From: a bacterium
Lineage (GTDB): Bacteria; Myxococcota_A; Polyangia; Nannocystales; Nannocystaceae
Assembly: GCA_024742475.1 (NCBI GenBank)
Contig: JANSYI010000022.1
Coordinates: 1-64,000, forward strand
Length of the DNA stretch: 64,000 nt
Direction: 5' to 3'
Shown: one piece after another, positions 36,956 to 44,699 of the stretch
Numbering within the stretch: the stretch's first letter is position 1
How the letters are laid out: the number at the start of each line of letters is the position of its first letter
Made by a program: the position numbers and the translations under genes
Notes under the pieces: generated by a model
The model's database searches: none
Seen by the model: the letters and a program-made list of their open reading frames with translations, nothing else
What the model was told of the DNA's origin: nothing

Positions 36956-37573
36956 CTACAGCCGCCGGCGGTCTTCCAAGGCTCGGTGCAGCGTGGTGAC
37001 GTCCGCATACTCGAGTTCACCACCCACGGCGACCCCCGAGGCGATGCGGCTGACCTTGACACCAAGCGGCCCGATCAGCTTGCTCAGGTAGAGGGCCGTC
37101 GCGTCTCCTTCGACGTTGGGGCTCGTCGCGACGATGAGCTCCTCGACCTGTGTCTCGCCCGACGCCTCGAGCCGTCGCAGGAGGGGTTCTATCTTCAGGT
37201 CGCTCGGACCGATGCCGCCGAGTGGATCCAGGACACCGTGGAGCACGTGGTAGAGGCCACGGAAGACGCCCGACCGCTCGATCGCCATGCGGTCTTGCGG
37301 TTGAGCGACGACGCAGATCACCGAGCCGTCGCGCTTGGCATCGGAGCAGCGCTCGCACACCGGCTCCGGTGTCAGGTCGCAGCACTGAGTGCACAGTTGC
37401 AGGGTGTTGTGCACGGTGCCCAACGCCTCCGACAGTGCCCGCACGTACTCCGGGTCGGACTTGACGATCGCCAGCGCGAGCCGAAGTGCGGTCTTGTCAC
37501 CGATGCCGGGCAAGCGACCGAGCAGCGCGCTCAGCCGCTGAAGCGGATCGGCAGGCATGTCGCGGTCGGGCAC
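36956..37573 (-). CDS. recR: Recombination mediator protein RecR
   Basis: RecR with RecO/RecF loads RecA on gapped DNA. The 205-residue protein has the helix-hairpin-helix LLGRLPGIGDKTALRLAL and a four-Cys zinc finger (CTQC ... CERC). The Toprim domain includes VVAQPQDRMAIERSGVFRGLYHVLHG and ATSPNVEGDATALYLSKLI. The ending GGELEYADVTTLHRAL is typical. It sits 6 bp after ebfC, and the ebfC-recR pair downstream of dnaX is widely conserved. Confidence 0.96.
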   Translation of the reverse strand: MPDRDMPADPLQRLSALLGRLPGIGDKTALRLALAIVKSDPEYVRALSEALGTVHNTLQLCTQCCDLTPEPVCERCSDAKRDGSVICVVAQPQDRMAIERSGVFRGLYHVLHGVLDPLGGIGPSDLKIEPLLRRLEASGETQVEELIVATSPNVEGDATALYLSKLIGPLGVKVSRIASGVAVGGELEYADVTTLHRALEDRRRL

Positions 37574-37579
37574 GGTCGC

Positions 37580-37912
37580 TCAGCCGAGGCCCGGAAACCC
37601 GCCGCCCGGAGGCATCATGCCCGGAGGCAAGAGCGAAGACGCCTTGCTGGCCGCGGCTTCCTTGGCCTTGTCGAGCGCGTTGTTGACGGCCGCGGTGATG
37701 AGGTCTTGGAGCATGTCCTTGTCCTCGTCCATCACCGCCGGATCGATCTCGACGCTGACGATCTTCTGCGCAGCGGTGGCCTTGACCTTGACCATGCCGC
37801 CACCGGCAGCGCCGGTCACCTCGACGGTCTCGAGGTTCTTTTGCATGTCCGCCATCTGCTGCTGCAGTGCTTGAGCCTGCTGCATGAGCGCGTTCAGGTC
37901 GAAGTCCGACAT
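37580..37912 (-). CDS. ebfC: YbaB/EbfC family nucleoid-associated protein
   Basis: The 110-residue protein begins MSDFDLNALMQQAQALQQQM (ATG at 37912; an upstream ATG adds four residues). It has the family core EVTGAAGGGMVKVKATA and SVEIDPAVMDEDKDMLQDLI. The C terminus is Gly/Pro/Met-rich. YbaB/EbfC proteins bind DNA as dimers. Normally it directly follows dnaX, but here a two-gene accessory cassette intervenes. Confidence 0.93.
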   Translation of the reverse strand: MSDFDLNALMQQAQALQQQMADMQKNLETVEVTGAAGGGMVKVKATAAQKIVSVEIDPAVMDEDKDMLQDLITAAVNNALDKAKEAAASKASSLLPPGMMPPGGGFPGLG

Positions 37913-38048
37913 GCGGCGGAGCATAGCAGCGCGGACAAAGCCTGTGTGTTGCTCTGAACCGGGAGACCGCGTGCCGCCCGGGCCGTAGGATTCGCGGCGC
38001 TAGAGAGCGAGACGGCGTTTCTGTGTGTGCCGGCGGGCTGGGGCGTGC
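37913..38048. other. Gap between the accessory cassette and ebfC
   Basis: No gene is recognised here. On the minus strand this 136-bp stretch lies between the small cassette gene and ebfC and must hold a promoter for ebfC-recR if readthrough from dnaX is lost. No clear promoter or terminator was recognised. Confidence 0.3.
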
Positions 38049-38213
38049 CTACGATTTCTCACCGAGCTCGGGGTTGTCCCTCGAGTCGGATGGCCGTCGA
38101 AAGATCCGGTCCACAGAAGCCTTCTTCCACTCGGGCCAACTCTCGACCTCGCGCTTCGCTTGGGAGGCCGCCCGCCAGAAACCGGTGCGGTCAACGCGGT
38201 CCTTGGTGTCCAT
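38049..38213 (-). CDS. Small accessory protein downstream of the deaminase locus
   Basis: The 54-residue product begins MDTKDRVDRTGFWRAASQAK and contains VESWPEWKKASVDRIFR. The GFWRAA...V.SWPEWK pattern is one I associate with small uncharacterised proteins in accessory loci; this is recollection, not a search. It starts 38 bp after the deaminase stop on the same strand with a GGGAAG sequence just upstream of the ATG. It is probably the second gene of the inserted cassette. A regulatory or antitoxin-like role is possible but unproven. Confidence 0.5.
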   Translation of the reverse strand: MDTKDRVDRTGFWRAASQAKREVESWPEWKKASVDRIFRRPSDSRDNPELGEKS

Positions 38214-38251
38214 CTTCCCGACTCTGAGCCACCGAGCGGTTCTTCGCAAGT

Positions 38252-39367
38252 TCAACGACTTTCGGGGATCATCTCGGGCACTTCCGTGGGGTTCGTCGCG
38301 GCCACCGTCGGCGCGGCCTCCAACCGGGCGGCCACGCGCGTAAGCACTCGCGTTTCTCGCTCCAGGTAGGTGTCTTGTTGGTCGGGTAGGGCCGGCCTTG
38401 AAGAGGCGCGCCGCCACGTCACCCGCCGACCATCGGAGCCCTTCCTCCGAACTCCTCGGCTGGATGGATCCCGCAGGGCGAAGAGTTCCACGTACCGTCT
38501 CGGACCGACGCCGATGAAGGGTCGGAAGATCACCTTTCCGGTGGAACCCTCTTCTCCAACTGAGTCCGGGTGTAGCTCGAACGCCCGGCTCTTCGGGTAA
38601 GGCTCAATGAAGTAGACCGTCGAGATGCCGGCCGCGACGATGTGCTTTGCGCAGTTGTGGCAAGGGAAGGTGGTGCAGTAGAGAAGGCGTTCGCGCGTTG
38701 AGACACCGAGCCGGGCGCAACTCATCAGCGCAGCCATCTCGGCGTGAACGGCTCTGCCGAACTCCGTGATCTCAAGAAAGCCAGCTTGCTTGAGCGCCCC
38801 CCTGGCGCTTTCGAAGGCGGCCTCACCGAGAGACTCGAACGGAGGCAAGTTCGCAAGCTTCCGAATCATCTGATCCTTGATCGTCTCGTTCGAGTCGTAG
38901 CCCTTCGCGATGTCGCGAAAATCGTGTCCTTCTTTCGGCCAGTATTGCCCGCCGCCGAAGCGAGGCGCATCATTCGCCCCTTCACCGACTATTGCTCCTC
39001 GAGAGGTCGCGACTACGGCACCAACCTGCCGCGATAGATCCCCGGAGCGGAGGGAGGCTGAGAAGGCCAGGAACATCGCATGCTCGTGACGAGTTGGCGT
39101 CACCAACGGGCTGCCGAAGACGAGGTCGAGAAAACGTTGCACCTCCTTCGACGCGTGTTCTCGCCCGAGCGAGGCGTCGACGAACAGATCGCCCAGCTCG
39201 AAGGTCCGAGTTGTCGCCTGACCATGCTCGCCACCGTCGCGATCCCGCTTGATTAGCTCTGCCACTTCTTTTTCGTCCAGGCCGCGTCCACCCAACTGCC
39301 GCCTGCGCTCCGCATCCCCCACGAAAACGCTGATAACGACCAAGCGAGAGCCGTAGATGCTTCGCAA
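38252..39367 (-). CDS. avcD: Anti-phage dCTP/dCMP deaminase (AvcD/DCD type), C-terminal part after in-frame UGA
   Basis: The frame from a TTG at 39367 gives 371 residues. The deaminase zinc site is intact: RAVHAEMAALMSCAR (His208-Glu210) and TTFPCHNCAKHIVAAGI (Cys236, Cys239). The beginning (LRSIYGSRLVVISVFV) continues the kinase-like domain of the preceding frame. In known systems this fusion depletes dCTP/dCMP during phage infection. This frame is in register with 39386-39802 and is separated from it only by a TGA at 39386-39388. GGAAGAGG lies just upstream of the TTG, so reinitiation is conceivable. Base composition is visibly less GC-rich than neighbours. Confidence 0.75.
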   Translation of the reverse strand: MRSIYGSRLVVISVFVGDAERRRQLGGRGLDEKEVAELIKRDRDGGEHGQATTRTFELGDLFVDASLGREHASKEVQRFLDLVFGSPLVTPTRHEHAMFLAFSASLRSGDLSRQVGAVVATSRGAIVGEGANDAPRFGGGQYWPKEGHDFRDIAKGYDSNETIKDQMIRKLANLPPFESLGEAAFESARGALKQAGFLEITEFGRAVHAEMAALMSCARLGVSTRERLLYCTTFPCHNCAKHIVAAGISTVYFIEPYPKSRAFELHPDSVGEEGSTGKVIFRPFIGVGPRRYVELFALRDPSSRGVRRKGSDGRRVTWRRASSRPALPDQQDTYLERETRVLTRVAARLEAAPTVAATNPTEVPEMIPESR

Positions 39368-39385
39368 AAAATAGACCTCTTCCGG

Positions 39386-39802
39386 TCACTTGAGTGATCT
39401 CAGGATGAGCGCCCGGCGCCCCATCGGCGCCGCGGGTTGGCCCTCCTCAAGTCGAAGAGTCGCAATCTCGGCGACGGCCAGTTGCGCGAGGAAATCGTCT
39501 GACGTGTTGCCTCGCAATGTGTCCCCAGCCGACATGGATGACTTAATCCGCTCGTACTCAGGCTGCGGGCTCACCGGTGAGGTGAGGGACCGGACGTCTT
39601 CGTGTGCGAGCCGAGCAGAGAGCCGAATCGTGTGCGTCCGGTAGTCGAACTCGGAAAAGGCGTCTTCAATTGCCGCTTCCACCACGTCAAGATCGGTCCC
39701 TAGCGCCGCGACCAGCGCGACAACGAGTTCCTCACAAGGCTCTGGATCGGCCGGCGTACCGGTCCGTGGGTCGGCGTCGGCTGCTCCCGCTTGCGCGCTC
39801 AT
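39386..39802 (-). CDS. avcD: Anti-phage deaminase (AvcD/DCD type), N-terminal kinase-like part before in-frame UGA
   Basis: The 138-residue frame contains ELVVALVAALGTDLDVVEAA, the degenerate P-loop of the N-terminal nucleoside-kinase-like domain, then YRTHTIRLS and YERIKSSMSAGDTLR. It stops at ILRSLK-UGA where relatives read SLKHPEEV; the next codons give PEEVYFLRSIYG in the same frame. A TATAGT -10-like hexamer lies just upstream of the ATG (about 39808-39813). The combined frame (38252-39802, 516 codons plus stop) matches a full-length deaminase. Either a pseudogene by one nonsense codon, a split gene, or a base error. Confidence 0.7.
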   Translation of the reverse strand: MSAQAGAADADPRTGTPADPEPCEELVVALVAALGTDLDVVEAAIEDAFSEFDYRTHTIRLSARLAHEDVRSLTSPVSPQPEYERIKSSMSAGDTLRGNTSDDFLAQLAVAEIATLRLEEGQPAAPMGRRALILRSLK

Positions 39803-39909
39803 GCGCAGACTATACGCCGATTTGCGCTCACCTCTCTCGCGCGGGAGCGATCCGCGGATCGCCCAATAGCAGCCTCGCGCGGCGGATGCCTTGCGCCGCT
39901 GCAGCGCCT
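39803..39909. other. Gap between dnaX and the deaminase cassette
   Basis: This 107-bp gap may be the left junction of the insertion. It has a TATAGT hexamer close to the deaminase ATG and a GATCCGCGGATC palindrome near 39847-39858. Known AvcD systems use a small inhibitory RNA (AvcI) encoded nearby; no homologous RNA could be recognised here. Confidence 0.35.
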
Positions 39910-41949
39910 CTACTCGAGGGGCTTCGTGCCCATGAGCGTGGCGTTGAAGGTGCTCAGCACGTTTTGGATCGCACCGTGGTCCTTGGCTTCGGCTTCGACC
40001 TCGCGCTGCCGCTCCTCTTTGCGGTAGGCGTTGACGAGCACGATGCTCGGGTATTGATCGAGCGTGGGCTCTTCGTCGACGAGCTCGAGCGTGAAGGGCT
40101 TGCCGAGATGGTCACGCGCGGCTTGCTCGAGGGTGGAGCGAATGGCGGCGCTGGAGGTGAGTTCGATGTGCGGGAAGCTGCCCTTCTTGGCGCAGACCTC
40201 GAGCCGGCCGCCGTCGAAGGAGACGAGCCCGACCTGCGAGAGGACCGCGGAGACGAACTCCTCGCGCTCGCGTACGCGGGTGACGAGCTCCTCCCACGCC
40301 TCGAAGGCAGGGGTGAGCTCGAGGTCGATGGCGTTGGGGTTGGGCGGGGGCTCGGAGCACGGGCCACACCGGCTGGCCTCGTCTTGGCCTCCGCCGGGCC
40401 CGCCCTGCGCGACGGGGCGAGGAGAGGCTCCGCTCGGTGCCGCCGCCCTCGGCGGTTCGTGTGGGGGCCGGGCTGCGGGCGCGGGCGGATCCTTGCGCAC
40501 CGCGGTCTTGGCGAGGTCCCAAAGCCCCTTCATGAGCTCGCTGTCACCGAAGTCGGTGGACGGGGCGGCGGCGGGAGCGGCTTGTGCTGGGGGAGCTGGA
40601 GCGGGCGCGGGCGCGACGGGCTCGGGCTCCGGCGCGGAAGGCTCCTGCGGCGCGGGGCCGGCAGGAGCATCCGGGGTGAACGACATGCGGGGCGAGGGCT
40701 CGGCGTCTGCGCGGCGCCCTGACGAGCGACCTCCTCCGCGTCCTTGTCCGCCGCGCCCAGGCTGCGGCGTGAATCCGCCGCCGCCGCCGCCGCCACCTCC
40801 TCCACCTCCGCCGAAGGATTCGAGCTTGGCGACGATGTCCTCGAGGGGCACGAGCGGTTCGTCGTGGGCGAGCTCGAGCAGCCCCATCTCGAGCAGCATG
40901 CGTTGCACGCGGGAGGTGGGGAGGCGGTCGACGACCCGAGAGAAGCGGTCGAACATCTGGGAGAGCGTGACGGCATCGGCCGACTTGGCCTGCTCGCGTA
41001 GCACGTCGACCTCGGCTTGGGTGGCTCCCTTGAACACCGAGGGGGACTTACACACCGCCGCGAGCGCCAGGTCGCGCATGTGCTCGAGCAGCTGGATGCT
41101 CAGCACGCTGAGGTCGTGTCCTGCGGTGACGAGCTCATCGAACTGAGCCATCACGGCGTCGGGGTCATGGGTGAGGATCGCCCCGACGAGATCGGCGATG
41201 CGTGCCCGATCGGCCTGGCCCAGCACCCGCCGCGTCTCGTCCTCGGTGATCTTGGTGGGGTCATCCGCGAACGCGATCACCTGATCGAGCAGGGTCAACG
41301 AGTCGCGCACGGAGCCGCCTGCTGCGCGGGCGATCAAGCGCAGGCCCCCGTCATCGACCGAGCGCTCCTCCTTGTCCAAGATCGACTTCAGGTGCGCGAC
41401 CGCCTCTTCGGGCGAGACCCGGCGAAAGTCGAGCCGGGACACCCGCGAGAGGATGGTGGGAATCACCTTCTGCGGCTCGGTCGTCGCAAAGATGAAGTTG
41501 ACGTGCTCGGGCGGCTCTTCGAGCGTCTTGAGGAGGGCGTTGAACGCCGACGTGGTCAGCATGTGGACCTCGTCGATGATGTAGACTTTGCGCCTTGCCG
41601 TCTGCGGCAGGTAGTGCACCTGCTCGCGAAGGTTGCGGATGTTGTCGACCGAGTTGTTGCTCGCGCCGTCGATCTCGACGACGTCGACCGAGCGGCTCTC
41701 GTTGACTGCAACGCACTGCTCGCAGGTGTTGCAGGGCGTCGCCGTGGGGCCCTGCTCGCAGACCAGTCCCTTGGCGAAGATGCGGGCGGTGGTGGTCTTT
41801 CCAAGGCCCCGCGCGCCCGCGAAGAGGTACGCGTGGTGGACTCGATCCTGTCGGATCGCGTTGCCGAGCGTGCGACCGACGTGCTCCTGCCCGACCATGT
41901 CGTCGAAGACGAGCGGGCGGTACTTCCTCGCGAGGACGACGTAGCTCAC
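39910..41949 (-). CDS. dnaX: DNA polymerase III subunits gamma and tau
   Basis: DnaX is the AAA+ clamp-loader subunit. With the GTG at 41949 the protein has 679 residues and begins MSYVVLARKYRPLVFDDMVG. It has Walker A FAGARGLGKTTTARIFAKGL, the zinc motif (CNTCEQC), Walker B KVYIIDEVHMLTTSAFNALL and ATTEPQKVIPTILSR. A Gly-rich linker encoded by a CCG-type microsatellite (about 40777-40815) follows the core, then Pro/Ala-rich sequence and a tau-like C-terminal domain. No obvious A-rich slippery site for gamma/tau frameshifting was seen. Confidence 0.95.
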   Translation of the reverse strand: MSYVVLARKYRPLVFDDMVGQEHVGRTLGNAIRQDRVHHAYLFAGARGLGKTTTARIFAKGLVCEQGPTATPCNTCEQCVAVNESRSVDVVEIDGASNNSVDNIRNLREQVHYLPQTARRKVYIIDEVHMLTTSAFNALLKTLEEPPEHVNFIFATTEPQKVIPTILSRVSRLDFRRVSPEEAVAHLKSILDKEERSVDDGGLRLIARAAGGSVRDSLTLLDQVIAFADDPTKITEDETRRVLGQADRARIADLVGAILTHDPDAVMAQFDELVTAGHDLSVLSIQLLEHMRDLALAAVCKSPSVFKGATQAEVDVLREQAKSADAVTLSQMFDRFSRVVDRLPTSRVQRMLLEMGLLELAHDEPLVPLEDIVAKLESFGGGGGGGGGGGGGFTPQPGRGGQGRGGGRSSGRRADAEPSPRMSFTPDAPAGPAPQEPSAPEPEPVAPAPAPAPPAQAAPAAAPSTDFGDSELMKGLWDLAKTAVRKDPPAPAARPPHEPPRAAAPSGASPRPVAQGGPGGGQDEASRCGPCSEPPPNPNAIDLELTPAFEAWEELVTRVREREEFVSAVLSQVGLVSFDGGRLEVCAKKGSFPHIELTSSAAIRSTLEQAARDHLGKPFTLELVDEEPTLDQYPSIVLVNAYRKEERQREVEAEAKDHGAIQNVLSTFNATLMGTKPLE

Positions 41950-42103
41950 CGCCTCGGTGAGTAGCACGAATGCATGGCGACGAAATGGGCTGCCAAGACG
42001 TCGAGAGCCGCGTGCCGCGGGCCCAGGCTCCGATGATGGAGTGGACCCGCGAGACGCGGCTCTCGATGCGCGCGGGGCAGCCCCCGGCGACTGCGCGCGA
42101 AAT

Positions 42104-42334
42104 CTAGAAGGTGAAGTGCTGCGAGATGATCTCCTCGCGGTGCGGCTCTTTTTGAGTCGACGGGCGGGGTTCGACCTTCTCGGGGACCGGCACATCGGCG
42201 GCGTCGAGCCGCTCGGCGATGATCGACTCCAGATAGCCGCTCACGCTCATGTTCTGGTCCTCGCAGTAGTTCTTGAGGCGCTGGTAGGTGATGCCCTTGA
42301 CAGAAATGCTTCGACGGGTTTGTCGCTTGGCCAT
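42104..42334 (-). CDS. Ribbon-helix-helix (CopG/Arc-like) DNA-binding protein
   Basis: The 76-residue product MAKRQTRRSISVKGITYQRL then NYCEDQNMSVSGYLESIIAERL is a classical ribbon-helix-helix fold: a beta strand (RRSISVKGI) and two helices. The tail is charged. It reads toward dnaX with a 154-bp gap and could regulate that operon or itself. No toxin partner is adjacent, so a toxin-antitoxin role is not supported. Confidence 0.75.
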   Translation of the reverse strand: MAKRQTRRSISVKGITYQRLKNYCEDQNMSVSGYLESIIAERLDAADVPVPEKVEPRPSTQKEPHREEIISQHFTF

Positions 42335-42902
42335 GATCGTCTCGCTCGCGGGGTTCGCTGCTCTCTAGGCAACTAAAACACCAGACCCCTGTACGCAAGG
42401 CCCATTCCACAACATCTGGGGGTGCGGAATAGGCGCCGGCACAACATGCTGTGGACAGTCTGATCTACTGGATCGGAACCATTGAGGAATTCGCAAAACG
42501 AGCCTGTGAGATCTCCATGGCGAAAAACCCATGCCCACATGTGGCTGTTCGCCGATATTTACGCCTGTGGAGAAGATCTCCGAGATCTCCTCCGGGGAGA
42601 TCTCGGCCGCGCATTGCGCGTCAGTGAGCCCCAACACGGCCTGTGGACCCCACAACCGCGCACTTCGCGTCCGGAATTGCCTCCGAAAAAAAGAACACAC
42701 CCGAGGTTCCCGGTCCCTCCCGATACGTCCGGCCCCGGCGGCGCCGACCTCGTCAGCATCCCAAGCCTGGCATGGCTGCCGTAGCCGATCTGGTGCAGCT
42801 ACGGCGCTGAATTCGGGCGAAATGATTGTGACGCAGAAGTGCCGTATGTTGAGATGCCAGTGTCGGTCTTCGTGCGTTGAAGATCGTCGGGATCGGGTTC
42901 GG
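42335..42902. other. Divergent intergenic region with AGATCT-rich inverted repeat
   Basis: No gene is supported in this 568-bp gap. CCGAGATCTCC (42580-42590) and GGAGATCTCGG (42596-42606) form a perfect 11-bp inverted repeat around a 5-nt loop. Further GAGATCTCC copies lie nearby (about 42508-42516). The cluster looks like an operator or a structured leader. It contains the promoters of the ribbon-helix-helix gene (leftward) and the PEGA kinase (rightward). Confidence 0.5.
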
Positions 42903-44699
42903 ATGCAGGCGGAGGACGTCACAAAGGTCATCGACCGGGAGCCAGAGGCTCCTGTCGAAGACGTGCCGCCGGAAGAACGCGCGGTGGCAGAGGCGAAACC
43001 CGCCGAGGTCGAGACGGGTCGCATCCTCCGGGGCCGCTACGAGCTGATCCATCGGCTCGGACATGGGGGCATGGCCTCGGTCTACCTCGGCCGCGCGATC
43101 GGGACCGCGGGGTTCGAACGCTTGGTCGCGGTCAAGGTGATCCACCCCCACCTCGTCAACGAGGCGGAGTTCGTCGAGATGTTCCTCGACGAGGCGCGCA
43201 TCGCCGCAAAGATCCACCACCCCAACGTCTGCGAGACGATCGATCTCGGCGACGACGACGGCGTCTTCTTCATGGTGATGGAGTACGTCGAGGGCGAGAC
43301 GCTGAGCTCTCTCGTCCGCCAGCTTCGCAAGCGCGACCAGAAGCTGCCCATCGCTGTTGCCCTGCAGATCGCCGCCGACGCGTGCCGCGGCCTCGAGGCT
43401 GCACACTCCCTCAAGGATCACGACGGCACGGCCTTGGACTTGGTCCATCGCGACGTCTCTCCGCACAACCTCCTGGTCACGATGGACGGCCGGGTCAAGG
43501 TCGTGGACTTCGGCATCATGAAGGCCGCCGGCAAGCGCAGCAACACGCTCACGGGCCAACTGCGCGGCAAGCTGACCTACATGTCCCCGGAGCAGGCCCG
43601 GGGTGAGCCCGTCGACCGGCGCAGCGACATCTACGCCATGGGCGTCATCCTGTGGGAGCTGCTGGCGGGTGCGCGCTTCTACCGGGGCGAGACCGACTCG
43701 GAGATCCTCGCACAGGTTGGCCTCGGTCGACGGCAGGACATCAGCGAGTTTCGTGACGACATTCCCGAGTCGGTCACCAAGGTGCTGGACAGCGCGTTGG
43801 CCCAGTCTCGGCACGATCGCTACGAGAGCGCCGACGAGATGCTCAAGGGCCTTCGCGCGGCGCTGCGTCAGCTGCTCGATGCCGACGAGGACGACCCTCG
43901 CGAGGTCCTAGGCGACGTGATGGAGCGGTTCTTCGGGAGCCGCATACAGTACATCCAAGCTGCCATCCGGGGACAGGTTGACGACCGTGAGGGCAGCAGT
44001 ACGCGAGGCAACGTGCGCGCGGCCAACGACCAGACCAGCGTCGTCGCGGCCCGAGGTCTGACGCCGTCCCAGGTCGAGGTCGGCCGCACGGGCACGCTGA
44101 CCGCGTCGCCGGCAGCCGCTCCGGCTCGCACCTGGGCGCTGTGGCTCATCCTTCCGCTGGCCGGGGCTGCCTTGGGCACCCTCGCAGTGCGGGCGGGGTT
44201 CGACCGCGAGGCCGAGCCCAAACCCGTCGCCGCGCAGGCTCAGCCCAAGCCGGCCGAGGTCAAGCCCGACCTGGTCAAATGGTTCTTCAACACCGACCCG
44301 CAGGGCGCCACGGTCGTCATCGACGGCAAGGCCCTCGAGAGCACCACCCCGACCTCGGTGCAGCTTCCGCGGAGCGACGAGACGGTGGTCGTGAAGATCT
44401 CGCTCGCCGGCTACAAGACCCGCGAGGTCGAGATGGCCCCGCTGAGCCCCGAGAACCACAACGTACGCCTCGAACCGGAGTACAAGACCACCTTCTCCGC
44501 GCGCACGGTCGAGCCCAAGCCCGCCGAAGAGACCGCGCCTGCCAAGGTGCGCACACGGCCGCGCAAGCGCACCCGCCCCAAGAAGAAGCCCGACGAAGTC
44601 CCCCAGCCCCCGGTCGCGTCACCTCCGCCACAAGGCGACGCGCGAAAGCCTGAGGACGTCCCCGACTTCCTCAAGAAGAACAAGAAGAAGACGCCTTGA
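42903..44699 (+). CDS. Serine/threonine protein kinase with PEGA domain
   Basis: The 598-residue protein has a Hanks kinase domain: LGHGGMASVYLGRA, VAVKVIH with catalytic Lys78, VHRDVSPHNLLV, VVDFGIMKA and GKLTYMSPEQARG. A transmembrane helix follows (TWALWLILPLAGAALGTLAV, about residue 410). The periplasmic part carries a PEGA domain (DPQGATVVIDGKALESTTPT, then SLAGYKTREVEM) and a basic Pro-rich tail. HRDVSPHN, with Val-Ser replacing the usual Leu/Phe-Lys, is a common myxobacterial variant. The stop overlaps the downstream TPR gene. Confidence 0.92.
   Translation: MQAEDVTKVIDREPEAPVEDVPPEERAVAEAKPAEVETGRILRGRYELIHRLGHGGMASVYLGRAIGTAGFERLVAVKVIHPHLVNEAEFVEMFLDEARIAAKIHHPNVCETIDLGDDDGVFFMVMEYVEGETLSSLVRQLRKRDQKLPIAVALQIAADACRGLEAAHSLKDHDGTALDLVHRDVSPHNLLVTMDGRVKVVDFGIMKAAGKRSNTLTGQLRGKLTYMSPEQARGEPVDRRSDIYAMGVILWELLAGARFYRGETDSEILAQVGLGRRQDISEFRDDIPESVTKVLDSALAQSRHDRYESADEMLKGLRAALRQLLDADEDDPREVLGDVMERFFGSRIQYIQAAIRGQVDDREGSSTRGNVRAANDQTSVVAARGLTPSQVEVGRTGTLTASPAAAPARTWALWLILPLAGAALGTLAVRAGFDREAEPKPVAAQAQPKPAEVKPDLVKWFFNTDPQGATVVIDGKALESTTPTSVQLPRSDETVVVKISLAGYKTREVEMAPLSPENHNVRLEPEYKTTFSARTVEPKPAEETAPAKVRTRPRKRTRPKKKPDEVPQPPVASPPPQGDARKPEDVPDFLKKNKKKTP

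Noticed and set aside
38023..38369. Plus-strand frames opposite the small cassette gene
   Set aside because: They have no ribosome site or recognisable family, and the minus strand carries a plausible peptide there.
39386..39388. UGA read as selenocysteine
   Set aside because: The position aligns with a non-catalytic His in relatives, and no SECIS-like hairpin was recognised just downstream.
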